From Sphaerulina vaccinii (taxonomy: Eukaryota; Ascomycota; Dothideomycetes; Mycosphaerellales; Mycosphaerellaceae): a DNA stretch of 64,000 bases. Below, piece after piece: positions 1 to 12,600 of the stretch. The position numbers were made by a program, and so were the translations under genes. The stretch spans positions 62,001 through 126,000 of the forward strand of contig JAKUDP010000014.1 of assembly GCA_022570795.1 (NCBI GenBank), given 5' to 3'. Under the pieces are notes generated by a model. That model ran no database searches and was not told the DNA's origin. It saw nothing but the letters and a program-made list of their open reading frames with translations. Position 1 is the first letter of the stretch, and the number at the start of each line of letters is the position of its first letter.

Positions 1-899
1 ACTTGTTTCGCCCTCCTCGCGTTCCACGATGCCACCTTGTCCGTTTGACTCGGTCTTGTAGATTCCTTCCAACGTGAACTCATCAAAGACACCATTGGAC
101 AAGTCGTTCTCCCACTGAGCGAACAGACCTTTCCGATAATCGACCAACTTCTTCCTGAAAGCATCACGCGGCTCGGGCACGTAGCGCTCTCGGAACCAGT
201 CTTCGCCCTTGTGAAGACGTACAAATGTCTGAGCCTGCAAGCGCTGCAGATTCTCCTTGTATTGATCGTAAGCAGCCTGAATTTTTGGCCGCTCGATATC
301 GCGATCTTCTCTTGTTTCACGCTCTCCTCGTACACGCGGCGGTGGACGACCTGTCTTAGTACGCTCTTTCTCCTCTTTGATGCGCTGCTCGAAGCGCCAC
401 CACTCAGCGAACCAGGTGAAGCCAACCTGAATATCCAGTCTCATGGGATCCGGCATCGGGTTGACGAGGATAGGTGTATGCTCCTGCTGCTCGCCGGGTA
501 TGTACCTATCAATTTGTCCCGGCGGAGACGAGCGGCGCCGCTGGTGACGTGGTTCATCGCGGCCACGACCGCTGTCGCGACCACTGTCACGTCCACTGTA
601 TGTGTACTCGTCACGCACGCGTGCTGGTTCGTAGCGGTCGATGGGTCCTGGAGAGCGGGAGCGTCGGCGTTCGCGTCGGCGTTCTGTAGCACATCAGCAT
701 ATACTCTATCGGATCCCAAGTGCACGGCACGTGGGGAGTAATCACGAAGAGACTCACCTGGAGAGCGGCGTCTCTCACCACGGTAGGCATCTTGACCGGA
801 GCGGTAGTCTGAATCGCGTTCACGACCGGATGCGCGTGAAATGGGCGGCGACTCCCGTATAGGAGTGCGGCCGTTGCCACCGTAGTCGTAGTCGTCCAT
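1..899 (-). CDS. ARS2: ARS2/SERRATE-type RNA-processing factor (C-terminal part lies off the left edge)
   Basis: Seen: exons 899..758 and 683..1 (continuing off the window) flank a 74-bp intron (684..757). The ATG at 899 opens an Arg/Ser/Asp-rich start (MDDYDYGGNGRTPIRES) with many RRRS and RERR runs. Then come DPMRLDIQVGFTWFAEWWRF (about residues 117-136) and, near residue 207, EDWFRERYVPEPRDAF. Known: WFxExYxP and the preceding helical stretch typify the SERRATE/ARS2 N-terminal domain; ARS2 links the nuclear cap-binding complex to RNA processing and decay (Pir2 in fission yeast). The C2H2 finger and C-terminal half should lie to the left of the window. It is divergent from the TspO gene across 575 bp. 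The family assignment is firm; the exact intron is inferred from frame. Confidence 0.85.
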
Positions 900-1474
900 C
901 GCGTGAGCAGGAAGTGCTGCTGGCTGGAGGGTTTCAAGTGCTTATGCTGCAGCCATCAACTTGGGCGCGTACACGTCCGAATCGCTTGCGACTCGTGGGA
1001 CGCGTGTATCGATGCTTCTTGATATTGTAGTCGGTATTATCGGTATGGAGGCGGATCTGATCGGTGCTGGAAGGGATGGAGGTTTGCGGTAGGACTGCAT
1101 GTTTGCGAGTTAGAACGAAGCGACAAGAGAGTAGTGTAAGTAGAGAGACGATGGTGCATTGAACAAGCAACAAACAGGTAGATGGATGTAGAATGAGGAC
1201 AAAGGGGGAGAGTATGAGGGCAGTATCGCTGAGAGCGAAAATAATGAGTTCGAACGTACGGGCAGAAGCTTTTGCAGAGCGACAACAAAGTGGTGGTGGT
1301 GGTTGTGAAGCTGAAGGAGACGGGAGAGCGAGTTGGCTGGATGGGTGAGAGTGAGCTCCTGCCTCCGCAGAGCGGGCGGCTGTGTCCGGGACCCACTCAG
1401 TCTTGCCAAGGTGGTTACAGGACTTAAAGCTGTACAAAACAACAAACACACTGTTCGACAATCTATCAGACATC
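900..1474. other. divergent intergenic region between ARS2 and TspO
   Basis: No credible ORF. The ARS2-sense strand is pyrimidine-rich and contains short CCACCAC runs around 1290-1310, as is common in fungal promoters. It presumably carries the promoters of both genes. No specific factor site was identified. Confidence 0.5.
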
Positions 1475-2155
1475 ATGACTACATACATCCCCTCTCTGAC
1501 GCTGCCTACGTTCCTGTTCGAGCAGCCTGCCGCTGCGGTGCTGCTCCCAGTAGCCGCGGGTACTGCTATTGGTAAGAACTAAGAAGTCCTCACGGTGCTC
1601 TGGCAGAAACAGCTCCTGACCATGTTTTATTTACTTAGGCTTCGCCATATCTCCATCGGAGACGAAGAAGTTCCATGCAGCCCTCCGTCAACCACCATTG
1701 AAGCCTCCTGGATGGCTATTCGGTCCTGTATGGACATCTCTATACGGCATGATGGGCTATGCAGCTTACCGCGCCTGGACCATTGGCACTACAAGCATTG
1801 ATCCTCGCACAGTTCAGCTTGCCAGAGTAGGTCTTGTCATATCGATTGTGAAGCTATACTGCACTGACGAATGCCTCAGCACGGAGCGACCTTGTACACT
1901 ATCCAGCTAGTTCTGAACCTGGCCTGGACACCTCTATTCTTCGGCCTCAAGAAGCCTATCGCTGCCAGCGCTGACATTATCGCATTGACTGGTACAGTTG
2001 GGTACCTGGCTTATATCTGGGGCCAGGTGGACGAGACTGCCGGCTGGCTCTTGGCTCCGTATCTTGCATGGTTGGGATTTGCCAACTATCTCTGCCATGG
2101 AGCCGGCTACTTGAACTCTTGGGACTTCTCTACGCAAGGTCAGAAACGCGCTTAG
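1475..2155 (+). CDS. TspO/MBR (translocator protein) family membrane protein
   Basis: Seen: join(1475..1571,1639..1826,1880..2155), 186 aa, with two introns (67 and 53 bp). All three exons keep one frame. The protein is hydrophobic throughout, with about five membrane segments. It has the family signature around residues 53-75 (PPLKPPGWLFGPVWTSLYG) and a Trp-rich second half (NLAWTPLFFGL, YIWGQVDETAGWLL). Known: TspO/MBR proteins are five-helix membrane proteins that bind porphyrins and sterols, mitochondrial outer-membrane in animals. Inference: a porphyrin/tetrapyrrole-handling or stress role here. The start MTTYIP at 1475 fits the family. The frame stays open upstream but the extra segment does not look like part of the protein. 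Confidence 0.9.
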
Positions 2156-2858
2156 ACTGTTGCAGGTCGTAAGTTGTCGCGCATGGTCATCTGAGCGATC
2201 TATCATGCGAAGCAAGCGAAGCAAGCAGGGAACTGAATTCGGCGACTTACATGAACACTGAGCACTGTTCAGCTCACTGACAGCGGGTAGCGATCCGGTC
2301 AGTCTACGCATCTGTAAAACTGTACGATATGTTCAGAACGCCCATCGCGCAGTTGTACATCAACAATGCTGTGGATTGTGCATTGCCGCGATGCAAAACA
2401 TACGCAGACACTGCAGGTTGTAATACCAATTATATCTCCTACTGGCCCGCACCTCTAGTCCGATGCGCCACACGATTCCGGTCAAAGATGTGGTGTACAA
2501 GCAAGTGGGTCTCGAACACTGCAATGCCGCCATGCGCACTGCGCAGGATCACTGACAACTGCTCAGTGCGGCCTCTGAATTTATGCACAAGCTGACCAAT
2601 AGGAAAGCTCCGCCAGACCGGCCACTACGCCCTTATGCATGCTTAGCGAACACAAAAACTCATCGCGAACTGGTTGCCTTCTTCTCAAGTTACACATGGC
2701 GGAGGGGTGATTCCATGCTTAACACCTCGACCAAAAGAGAAAAGGCCTCACTTGCCACGCTGCCCGAATCTCGAACATTGGGACAAGTCGCCTGCATTTG
2801 ACGCCTCGCTTGTGGTTGACTTTGTTACATGAGGCGTTGATCTGACAAGCAACAGACG
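2156..2858. other. intergenic region
   Basis: No supported gene. It contains a small direct repeat (gcgaagcaa twice, near 2205-2225) and two similar 15-18 bp stretches around 2381-2397 and 2519-2537 (GCAWTGCCGCSATGC-like). It probably holds the TspO 3' end and the promoter of the zinc-finger gene. Confidence 0.4.
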
Positions 2859-5059
2859 ATGTATAACCAATCTCAGTATCGACAGCGTCATACGTCGGAT
2901 CCCAATAACATCGACCTCTCGAGTTTCCATGACTTGGCACAAGATGCCAGCCAGATTCCACTTGAGCAGCTCACTAAGTCCGACCAAGTCCAGCCATGGG
3001 ACGGACAAGTACAGAATGGCGACTTCTATGGCCAGATATCAGCAACCGGATGGCATCTCGGCTCTCCTTCTGCCAGACCAGGTGCGATGAGCGAGCCGAT
3101 ATACACTGGTCAAGCCATAGCGATGCAGCGTACTCCGTCCTATAACCCTTCTAATGCAGACTCGGGCTATGTTTCTCAACCCGTCTCTGCAAAGCCAGAG
3201 TTCGACAGCGATAAATTCGAAAACAGCTTCTTCCCTACATCGCCATACATCTCCCATACTGCCAACGACAAAGCATGGCCACCAGGACCTCGAACAGTCA
3301 TTTCTGAAGGAGGTGAGAGACTGGTGAACAGGAGCCGCACAGGGAAGTCGCCAATGGCACCATGCTCGCATCCTGGATGTCGTCGTCTGCCGAAGAATCA
3401 ATCTGACGCGAGGTCTGTGACCAACTCGAGATCGGTCGTGAAGGATTCACTGACAGTCGTACAGGAAGCATGCCGAGACTCACGCCAAACGCCATCTTTG
3501 CAGAGAGTCTGGCTGTACAAGGAAAGATGGCTTTGCAACACTGAACGATCTGGAAAGACACAAAAAGAGTGTGCATGGCCGAAACCCACTCGTTGGCAAT
3601 CCTGTTGGCTACATCTGTCGTGCGTGCGTGCAGCACTCGGATGGAAGGGAGCACAAGTTTTGGCCGCGACGAGACAACTACAAGGCCCACATCAAACGCA
3701 AGCATGCTGACTGGGACGAGAATCACCTGCTTGAAGCGTACGTCAAGCTTCATGTACAGACGAGCTGGGCATACTGATACGTTGATAGCTCCAAGACACA
3801 TCGACCCGATGATGCCATGACAGCCGACATGGAAACAAAATCTGCCACGAGCATCATCGAGCAGCAGAGAGAGCCACCGCATGTCGACCACAATGAATCC
3901 GAGTTCTACCAGGCACAGTTTGTCGACGACTGCCACGATCAGCACGCCAACCATCTTTGGCACCAAGACGATTTGCAACTGTTTCCAGGGTCAGACATGC
4001 AAGACGACACACTTGCTGCTATGGGTGGCGCAATGGAGAACGACATGTCATACAATCTTCAACATACCTGGTCACCACAGCTTCACAGTGTTCGCGAGGG
4101 AGTTCCGCTACAATCTCCGTACATACACGAAACATGCCAGGATTATATGCCAACCCATAATGAGCACAAGCCTGGGCGCTTTGGTAGTACCGACATCAAC
4201 AACGAAGTTCCTCGAGCAGGGCCAAATCGACCTCAAGCGGCCACTCACTCCACTGTCCGAAGGAGCTCCCAACAGCCGTCTTCAACATCCCAAACTCAAC
4301 TCAACAACGACCATCAATGTCCCCAATGCCCGAAACGCCACAAACGAGAATGCGACCTAAAGTACGCTCAACCCACCAACACCTTCAACCCCACGCCATC
4401 ACCATCGCACTACACATCTTTTCAACAAACTCATCATCAGTACCAGTGCTAACGCCAACCACCATCACAGAAAGCACCTAAAACGCCACACGCGACCCTA
4501 CGGCTGTACATTCCCTAACTGTTCAAAAAACTTCGGCTCACGTAACGATTGGAAACGACACGAGACCACTCAACATGCAATCGGAATTATCGAAACCTAT
4601 AAATGCGGTCTACCTCTCGCCGGAAGTAAAGAGGTAGTCTGCATGCGAAGACCTTTCAGGACAGCAGATGCATTAACCGCACACCTGAGAGATCCTGTTC
4701 AACATGGACTGATCGATGAATTCGAAATCGCGGAAACATGTGAACGCTTCAGGATTGGGACTGGAAATGGGAGGTTTTGGTGTGGGTTTTGTAAAAAGAT
4801 CATCTCTACTTCTCCGCCGATAGGCTCATCCGAGGATTTTCGAATCAAACATATAGGCGATCATTTCGACAAAGATAATTATAATATCTCAGATTGGATT
4901 TGTGTCGAGGAGAATAAAGCAAAGAAGTATATCATGATTACGAAAGCTTCTAGGGTGAGGAGGTGTAGAAGAGGAGAGGGTGATGATGAGGAGGAGGGAG
5001 ATTTGCCTGACTGGGATCCCGGGATGTTTGATCATGATGGCCAACCAACAAGCAGATGA
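2859..5059 (+). CDS. multi-C2H2 zinc-finger protein (fungal transcription-factor type)
   Basis: Seen: join(2859..3412,3465..3737,3789..4361,4471..5059), 662 aa. Splicing restores fingers that are broken in the genomic frame. The first half has CSHPGCRRLPKNQ...H (from about residue 169), CRESGCTRKDGFATL...H (about 197-222) and CRACVQ...RRDNYKAHIKRKH (about 235-264). After a Gln/His/Ser-rich linker come CPQCPKRHKRECDLKKHLKRH (about 453-473), YGCTFPNCSKNFGSRNDWKRH (about 479-500) and two more Cys/His clusters. The tail is acidic (DDEEEGDLPDW). Known: this arrangement is common in uncharacterised filamentous-fungal C2H2 proteins. Inference: a nuclear DNA-binding regulator; no target can be named. 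The first donor (gtctgt) is weak. Confidence 0.8.
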
Positions 5060-5358
5060 GCATTTAGATGCTGAGAGTGTCAGTGACGATGAGACGATGT
5101 CATGATGTGAGTGGCTGTATTTATACTTGATAATGATAATGGGAGCAAGATTTTAGGAGAGGAGCTCTTTGCACAAGATGTATGTATGTCTATTGATCTG
5201 TCAAAGAATTCCATCAATCATGATCATCTCTTTCGCCGACGAGTGTTCAACGCGTCCAGCTCGAGCGCCTTTGCTTCTCTGATTTGGCTCAAAATTGGCC
5301 TCACCGACCTGTCTGGAGATCTACGAGCGTGGAGAGCACTCGACTCGCAGAGAGCCAC
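5060..5358. other. convergent 3' intergenic region
   Basis: About 300 bp between the stop codons of the zinc-finger gene (+) and AMP deaminase (-). Only 3' UTR-like A/T-rich stretches are seen. Confidence 0.4.
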
Positions 5359-8300
5359 CTACTTCTCCGGCGCTGCTTCCTCTTTGGTAATATCGACTGT
5401 ACTCTTCCTCTCCAGACCCATCATCAGACCATCCTCACCAGTGCTTCTCGTCATACTGTGAGTGAGACTGGACGTACTACGCTCCAAGCCATTATCACCA
5501 GAGTCATCTCCAAAGTTTGCTCGGGCAACAGAGGACTTCCTACGTCTGCCCATAATGCCCGGAAACATCTTCGGTTCGTGACCAGCTAGAGTGCCGCTAC
5601 CAAGAACAGTAGAAGCTGAAGCTGAAGACATCTCCATTTGTGGTTGAGGAGGTGGCTGATTGGGACTCTCGTACATGTGGGTCATCGAGTGCTGAGCACG
5701 TAGTGCAGAGGTGCCTAAAAGTAGTAGGTAGAAGGGTTAGCAAGTATCTCTGAAAACGCAGACAGTCTCATTAATGTCTGTCCTCAAGCTCAGCGGCTTA
5801 GTGGGTGAGACACCGAAGAGCTGGCATGCCTTCTACCTACTACTTTACTTACCATCGACGTGTTGTGCTTGACCTAGGTCAATCTGCGAAAGGCGTGCTG
5901 CTTGAGCATTTGGCTGGTACAAGCGTGGTGTGCCGAAGGCGTTCGGACCAGCATAGGCTCCAGGTCGGTAGGCCGGAGCATCAGCAGCAGCATGCATTGG
6001 GTTCGTCGCTGAGGGGTGTGTCATCATGCTAGCAGTTGGGCTAGGTGGAACTGTCTGTTGTCCTGGAGCAAGTGCTTTGGCGCTCAGACGACTGCCTGCA
6101 AGTGCATTGGTGTAGCGATCAATCATAGCCAGCTCCTGGAGCCATGTCTCGTGACGGAAAGCCTCGCGGATGTTGGGCACATTGACCTTGGCCATGTCAT
6201 TTCCAGCTACACCTGGCAAGTGGAAGTTGTTGCCGAGCCATCTCTGCTTCATGACGTGCTCGAAGCCAGACTGGATCACAGAGTGCTTCGCCAGCTCCGA
6301 CATATCAACAGCAGAAAGCTTGTAGATTTGAGCTGCAACGGCATACTCCTCAATCAGTGGCTCTTTGGTGAATGCGAACTGGAGCGGATCATCTGTGGAC
6401 AAGCTGACATTCAAACCTCGGCGGAAGTATTGAAGGAATGGATTGCGCTCATAAGCCAAGAATAATGCGTTGTTGCTCAGAGGACTCATTGCGACACCAA
6501 TCTGTTCGAGGTAGAAGATGTACTGTAGCAGTGGCACTTTGCGGAGAAGCAGGCCGTGACTGATGCTGTGACAGCACAAAACAGCAGTTGCCAAGTGGTC
6601 GGTATCTCCTGCCTCACCACAGTGTGGCCGTAGTACGAAAGTGTTGAAGCCACGCTGTTTGCGCCAGACATTCAGCGAAGCAATGTTGGCGAATAGGTAG
6701 TATATCCAGTAGGTGTAGGGTGGGTTCTGTTTGGTATTCCAGTCCTTTGGCAATGGGAATTTCCGATATATGCGGCGTTCAGTCTTGCTCTCGTCGTCGA
6801 CTGAATCAAAGCCAATGACTCGTTGCAGGAAGATGTGAAGTTTAGGGTGCTTGCTTGGGTCCTGCGTGACTTCAAAAAGAGGCTGGAACACGTTCTTGAG
6901 GACTTCTTCGAAGCTCTCCATTGTCTTCGCGGCCTTATACACATCATACAGACGTGGCACTTGTATGAGCCATCGCACATTGGGCGAGTACAGCTTGTTG
7001 TCGACAACCCATGCTGCAAGCTTCTCCCACTCATCAGGGCTGCGACCGTAGATGCTGATTCGCCACTCAACCATCTGATACTTGCTGCTTTCGAGATCGG
7101 CAATGACCTCCTTGGTGAGCTCGGCGAGATATCTGCCTTGTATGTGGTTATCTGTCTTCAGGAAGATTGTTCGCAATCTACTCTCGCCAACAGGGTTGTA
7201 CTTGAGGTTGAATTTGTCAAAGCGATGGAAGGAATCTGTGTGGGCGTGCATGTCCAGCGTATCAATACTTAAGTCGTAAGCTGTCAAGTTGATACTCTCA
7301 AACACTTCCTTAAGTGTCAAGTACTCGCCATCACGAAATAGAACCACCTCATCTGGGCACTTCTTCATCTTGCTTTTGATGAAGCGAAGCAGGTGCTTCT
7401 GGTTCATGCACGCAGAGTGATGTACGTGCGTGTCGACCTTTCGGACGTTGTAGAAGTCACGATGTGGCACAGCTTTGGTATCTGCTACCTCTTGGTACTC
7501 ATTGAGAAGCACGTACAGGTTGAACTTGCCTTCCAAGTACTGCAAGCGACGATATGCAAAAGACTTGCTTGGCCCATCTGAGCTGATGGCGAGAATGCTG
7601 TCAAGATCCATGTAGTACTCTCTGATGTCTGGGATATGCAAGATGGGCTCACCGAGCTCGGCAGATGTAGGAGTTTCGTACACCTGATACACACCATTCT
7701 GATCGAGTTTGTATGTCATCTCAGAGGCTCCGGGCACAGGCAGGCAGTCTTCGAGCTCGAAGTCCTCGCCAATGTCCTGCCCCATCTTCCTCTGCGGTTT
7801 CTTCGGTCTGCTGTTCGAGGTGGTAGGAGTCTTCGCGCCATTTTCGGCGTTGGAACTTCTCTCCTTGTTCTCGTACCAGACAGGCTCTGGTGGTGGTGGA
7901 TAGAGATTCCAGCCGGGCTCATCGCGAGGGTTGTCCGTCGGTCCTTGCAAGGACAATCTGATATACTTATGTCTCAAGTCAAGGATCTTTTGTATGTTGG
8001 AGTAGATCGCGCTAAGCTCAGATGTGACATTATTGTCGTTCATGGCGTCTTGCCCAATGCCAGCTCCAGCACCATGAATGCCCTCTTGCTCCAACAGAGG
8101 CTTAGCTTCTTGAGGTAGGCCAGGATGAAGAGAATGTGCTTGCGCAGCTCGATCTGCTTCCAACAAGCTCTCATCCTCCGTGGCATGAGTACTGCGAATG
8201 CCATTGAGGCCTTCAAATCTGCCAATACTTGGAGACTGTATCGTAGAGCTGTCAGGATGCTTCTTCGGGTCACTCAGACCGACTGGAAGCGCAGACTTGT

Positions 8301-8832
8301 AGCCTGATTGTGCTGGATCTCTAAAGGTTGATGTGCTCTGCTTGCTCTTCAAACTACCTGATCTTCGTAAGGAATTTGTATCTCCGCCAAACTGGCCAGA
8401 GTAAGTCCTCGCTCTCATGATTGGACTACTGCCTAGGATTGGGCTGCCAGAGAGACCCTGTTCATCGAGCGTGTTCTGACGTTGCTGCTGGTAGAATTGT
8501 TTAGCCTCGACATGAGACATCTGCTTCTCGAGCTGGTAGTTGTAATGTGTGGTTCGGCGCTGTTTGTCTCGTAGGAGTACAGGCTCGAAGGAGTCGTCGT
8601 CGGTAGCGGCAGTGGTGGGCTCAGCGGAAGCATATGAGTCTCGATTGGCTGCAATGTTCGACGGTCCTCTTGAGAGCCTATCTGGCTGTTGCTGGTCTTG
8701 AGTATGTTCGCCTTCGCTGTCATCACCTTCAGCAGACAAAGCTGCCTCTTCGTCGTAGTCGCTGTCGTCCGAATCCTGACCATGCACTATATGGTGAGGA
8801 ACGAACGACGACGGCATCGTGTTTCGCTGCAT
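5359..8832 (-). CDS. AMD1: AMP deaminase
   Basis: Seen: complement(join(5359..5714,5853..8832)), 1111 aa, with a 138-bp intron near the 3' end. The metal-site motif DTHVHHSACMNQKHLLRF lies near residue 465, RPHCGEAGDTDH near 737 and the family signature SLSTDDPLQF near 807. The N-terminal ~280 residues are disordered and acidic/Ser-rich (DSDDSDYDEE), and the C-terminal ~250 are Ala/Pro/Ser-rich. Known: it deaminates AMP to IMP with a catalytic zinc, in the cytosolic purine nucleotide cycle. Start: the frame is open to 8928, but that position is GTG and I see no ATG upstream in that leader, so the ATG at 8832 (MQRNTMPSSF) is preferred. An upstream exon ending at the CAG before 8928 remains possible. 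Divergent from the DUF7918-like gene. Confidence 0.93.
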
Positions 8833-9650
8833 TTTCTTCGACCCGTGGCACAAGTGCCAGCAGCTTGTGGTGTTATGAGCGATCTCTGGCGGGGGCGGGA
8901 CCGGGAGGATTGCAGGCGGTGTGGACACTGCAGGTGGATGGAGATCGCGTCTGTATCACAGTCAGAGAATCGCAGTGTGGTGATGCACGAGTTGACCCAG
9001 CAGAGCACAGCAGTTGATGAACGTGGTGCAAGTGACGAGACTTGTGGAGAACGAGAACGCGATTTCTTGGGAGCTCAAGGATGACCCTTGCTCTTTCCTT
9101 CTCTTCGCAGCGCGCCTTCCTCTCCTTCTCTTCACTCGTGCCAATGCTGCCGTTTCACGCGTTCGGAAGTCTTTCCATCATTGGCGGCATGCTCTGGGTG
9201 CGTATAGACGCGTCGCCATTAACGCGACATCTTCAATGGAAGATGCTCAGTGTCTTGTGAGCTCTCCAAAGTATGCGAGCCCTTCGACGGTTGTGCTCAT
9301 CACATGCATACTGCTCGCGATACCCTTTGTGGCTGGAATTGTAAGGCAAAAACGATGTGTTCGGATCGATCAAGGTCCGGCCTGAACATTGCTGGTGGGA
9401 AGAATGGGGAAAACGAGACGATGGAATAGGTAAGAGTGTTCGGGACTGGTGGTGTTAAAATCTCGCGAGTCGGGCCACAATGTGGCGACAGCAGCAAGTG
9501 AAGCTGCGTCTGTTCTCCCATTCACTTTTTCACAGGCGTTGGTTGCTGAGCAACCTCAAAAGACAAGAAACATCTCCAAAACATTGACGCGACTACAGAC
9601 TTTCCGCGTACACAACAGATGCTCAAAACACAAGTCGAAACATTACCAAG
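8833..9650. other. divergent promoter region, AMP deaminase / DUF7918-like gene
   Basis: About 820 bp with no supported gene. The AMP deaminase frame extends to 8928 without an ATG, so this part is either 5' leader or a missed exon. No recognisable regulatory site. Confidence 0.4.
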
Positions 9651-12600
9651 ATGCCCACGCTCAAGCAGATCAGCTGCTCACTTGAGCTCGGCAGCAGCAC
9701 ACGATTGAAAGAGTACGACCACCGCTACACAGATGGCGGCGTTGAAGCTTTTGTGGCCGTTCCAGACACCCAGATCCCGTTCCACATTCGAGTCACCTCA
9801 AGCGGCTACATCGCACCAGGTTTGGCTGTGTATGTATTCATGGATGGCGCGTATCAGTGCAACCGGAACCGACAGCGTCTGGCAATTCCAGGTCCCGGCA
9901 CGAACCCCAGTGAGACCGAAGTCGACTTCAAGCTGCGGCAGAAGGAAGAGAAGACTTCAGAGGGAACTTTTGTGGCACGAGAGTGGACCTTCGCGCAATT
10001 GAAGACTGGTGTGTTTATTTGCCTCTCCTAATGCATCTCAACTGACACCTCCAGGTAACGCCGACCGCGCACCAGACATCAACCCAAGCTTTGCGTCAAA
10101 TGTCGGTACCATTGAAGTTGTCGTGCTGAGGTGCAAAGAGGGCGGTGCTCGCGAGGATGCAGTCGACCCAGCACATGCAGTGGCCGATCTTGGTCCGCAA
10201 TCCCGAGCGGCCTCTGTTGTGAAAGCTGCTTCGGTCATCACGGCAGCTTCGGTGGCCAGGGCTCCATCAAAGGTCTCTGCGGTAAAGGCTCCGAGTGTGG
10301 CAAAGGCTCCCAGCAAAGCTCATACGAAGGTAGCCTCTGAGGTTGGCGGACTCTTTGGACTCTTCGATGGAGCTGCTGATTGTGATCTCGATGACTACTA
10401 CAACACAGGCTTCGATGGCGCCCAAGACTTCGACAAGCACGGATATCCCATTCGGTCACCTAGCTATGTCTCTCGACGACCACAGCCACCAGAATATCGG
10501 TGGGACAACCTTCGTGGCGCATATCGACATGTGCCTCCGCGGGATCGATCTCCAGATCTTCCAAGCAGAGGCTACGAGGATGAGTATCATAGCCTGGATG
10601 TGCAGCCAAGGCACTCCGCGCCACCAGAAGACATTCCACGCGGCAACAGCAAAGACAGAGGTGATATCGTCTTCATCGAAGAGTCTGCCAAGATTATCGT
10701 GGACCTCATCATCAAAGGCACCGGACATGCGAAGAGATACACGGCCATGACACAAGAAGCTGCTATGCATCGCAACGAACCTGAAGTCTTTCCGATCATG
10801 CACAGAGCTTTGCAGCGCAAAGCGCAGGAGGTCACGTCTGTCAATCAAGAGATCAACGACTTGTACAGATCCATCGACGCCTGCATGCGCCGCATGGACA
10901 AGGACGATTTCCAACAGATGAGGAACTATCTTCATCAGCAACAGGTCTACCCAGAGATACAGATCGAGCTATCGACGCCATTGCCCACACCAACATCACG
11001 CAGAGTCAGTCTGCAGTCTCCTCGACCACGCACTGCTTCCAAAGTTTATTCGACTCCTGTGAAAGAACTCTGGGAGGAAGTCGGAACTGGCAGGACGAAA
11101 CCAAGCCTGGCCGAGATGAAGCAGCAGGGCCGAGGCAGCCGTGACGAATATGACAGACGTCGGCGGTCCCCTGACCGAAGCCCTCGTCGCGACTATGAGA
11201 GACGTCGGCGATATCCAGTCCGCAGTCACAATGGCAACGAAGATCTGGATGGTACGGATAAGTGGAACGACGATCCATGGAACACAACTCCTGCCAAGAA
11301 GAGCACTAGCAACAACGACGATGATGGATGGGGCAACACCTCAGCCAAGAAGACCCCAGCCAACAACGACGATGGCTGGGGCACCACCGGTGCCAATGTC
11401 AGCTCTCGTAAGAACTCTGCATGGAATGCTACACCCACCAAGAACAGCTCACGCAACGACGCAGGATGGCCTAACGCGACGGGCTCAGTGAAGTCGGCTT
11501 CGAAGTCCCAGAAATCCCAGCAGAGCGGCGGTTGGGGTGCTGATAATGCTTCTGCTGGTGGCAAGAAAGGCGGCGACAGCTGGTCACAGCAAGGTCAGGA
11601 CGCTGGCGCTGGTGCTGATACTTGGGGCAACGACAACAATGGCGAGAACAAGGATGACAACAATGCTGGCGACTGGGGAGGTGGTGGCGATGCTGCTCGG
11701 CAGAACGACTCTTGGGGCAATGAAGATGCCAAGAGTAAGCAGATCGAGAACAAGCAGGAAGCTGAGGCTTGGGGCGACGAAGAACAAGCTGGGGGCGATG
11801 CTTGGGGAAATGGGGATGCTGCCAAGTCCGAGAAGCAAGACGGCGCCAACGATGCTTGGGGCGAAACAGGCGGCGGTGGTACTAAGCAGGACGATGCCAA
11901 TGACGCTTGGTGCGAGACTGGCGGCGGCGATGCTCAGCAGAACGATGATCCTTGGGGCGCAACTGGCGGCGAAGGCTCGAAGAAGAGCGATGGCTGGGGA
12001 GGCGGCAACGATCAACCCAAGAGTAACAACCCTTCCAGAAAGGCATCGAGTGCAAAGCCAGCGGCTGATGCAGGATGGGGCAAGGCAGCAAGCGTCAACA
12101 ACGGAGCAGGAGCTTGGGGTGCTGATGACCAGAAGCCCAGCAGTCAGCCCAAGTCCAATCGCGAGGAACCAAAGCCACAAGCACCAGCTCCACGAACATT
12201 CGGCAATGACGGTGCCCAATCTCGCAGTTCTCGAGACTCCGCGGCAACCACAGTCTCAGCCCTCCGCCCAGTGATCAAACCCTATTGGCAAGTCTGGTCC
12301 AAATCGCCAGAGAGAGAAAAGACTCCTCGCCCACAACCTCGAGATCCATACGTCTACCCAGCACCACCTACAGTCATCTCCACTCCTGGCAAGGCTCCTG
12401 GCGTCAACTATGGTGTTCAAGCAGGTCGAGGAGCAAACTACATGCATAAACTTCACCAACCTGAATACTTGGACTCGATGCAAGCACCTTATGCGATCTT
12501 TACGTTCAAGTACCGATCTAAAGAGGCTGTTGAGAGGATCATCAAGAGAAAGATCGATATGTCTCATGTGGCAATCGCGGTGAAAGAGGTCGAAGAGGAG

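Noticed and set aside
11584..12219. Long minus-strand ORF (211 codons) with hydrophobic character
   Set aside because: It is the antisense shadow of the WG-repeat coding tract; its hydrophobicity comes from the complement of Gly/Ala/Asp codons.
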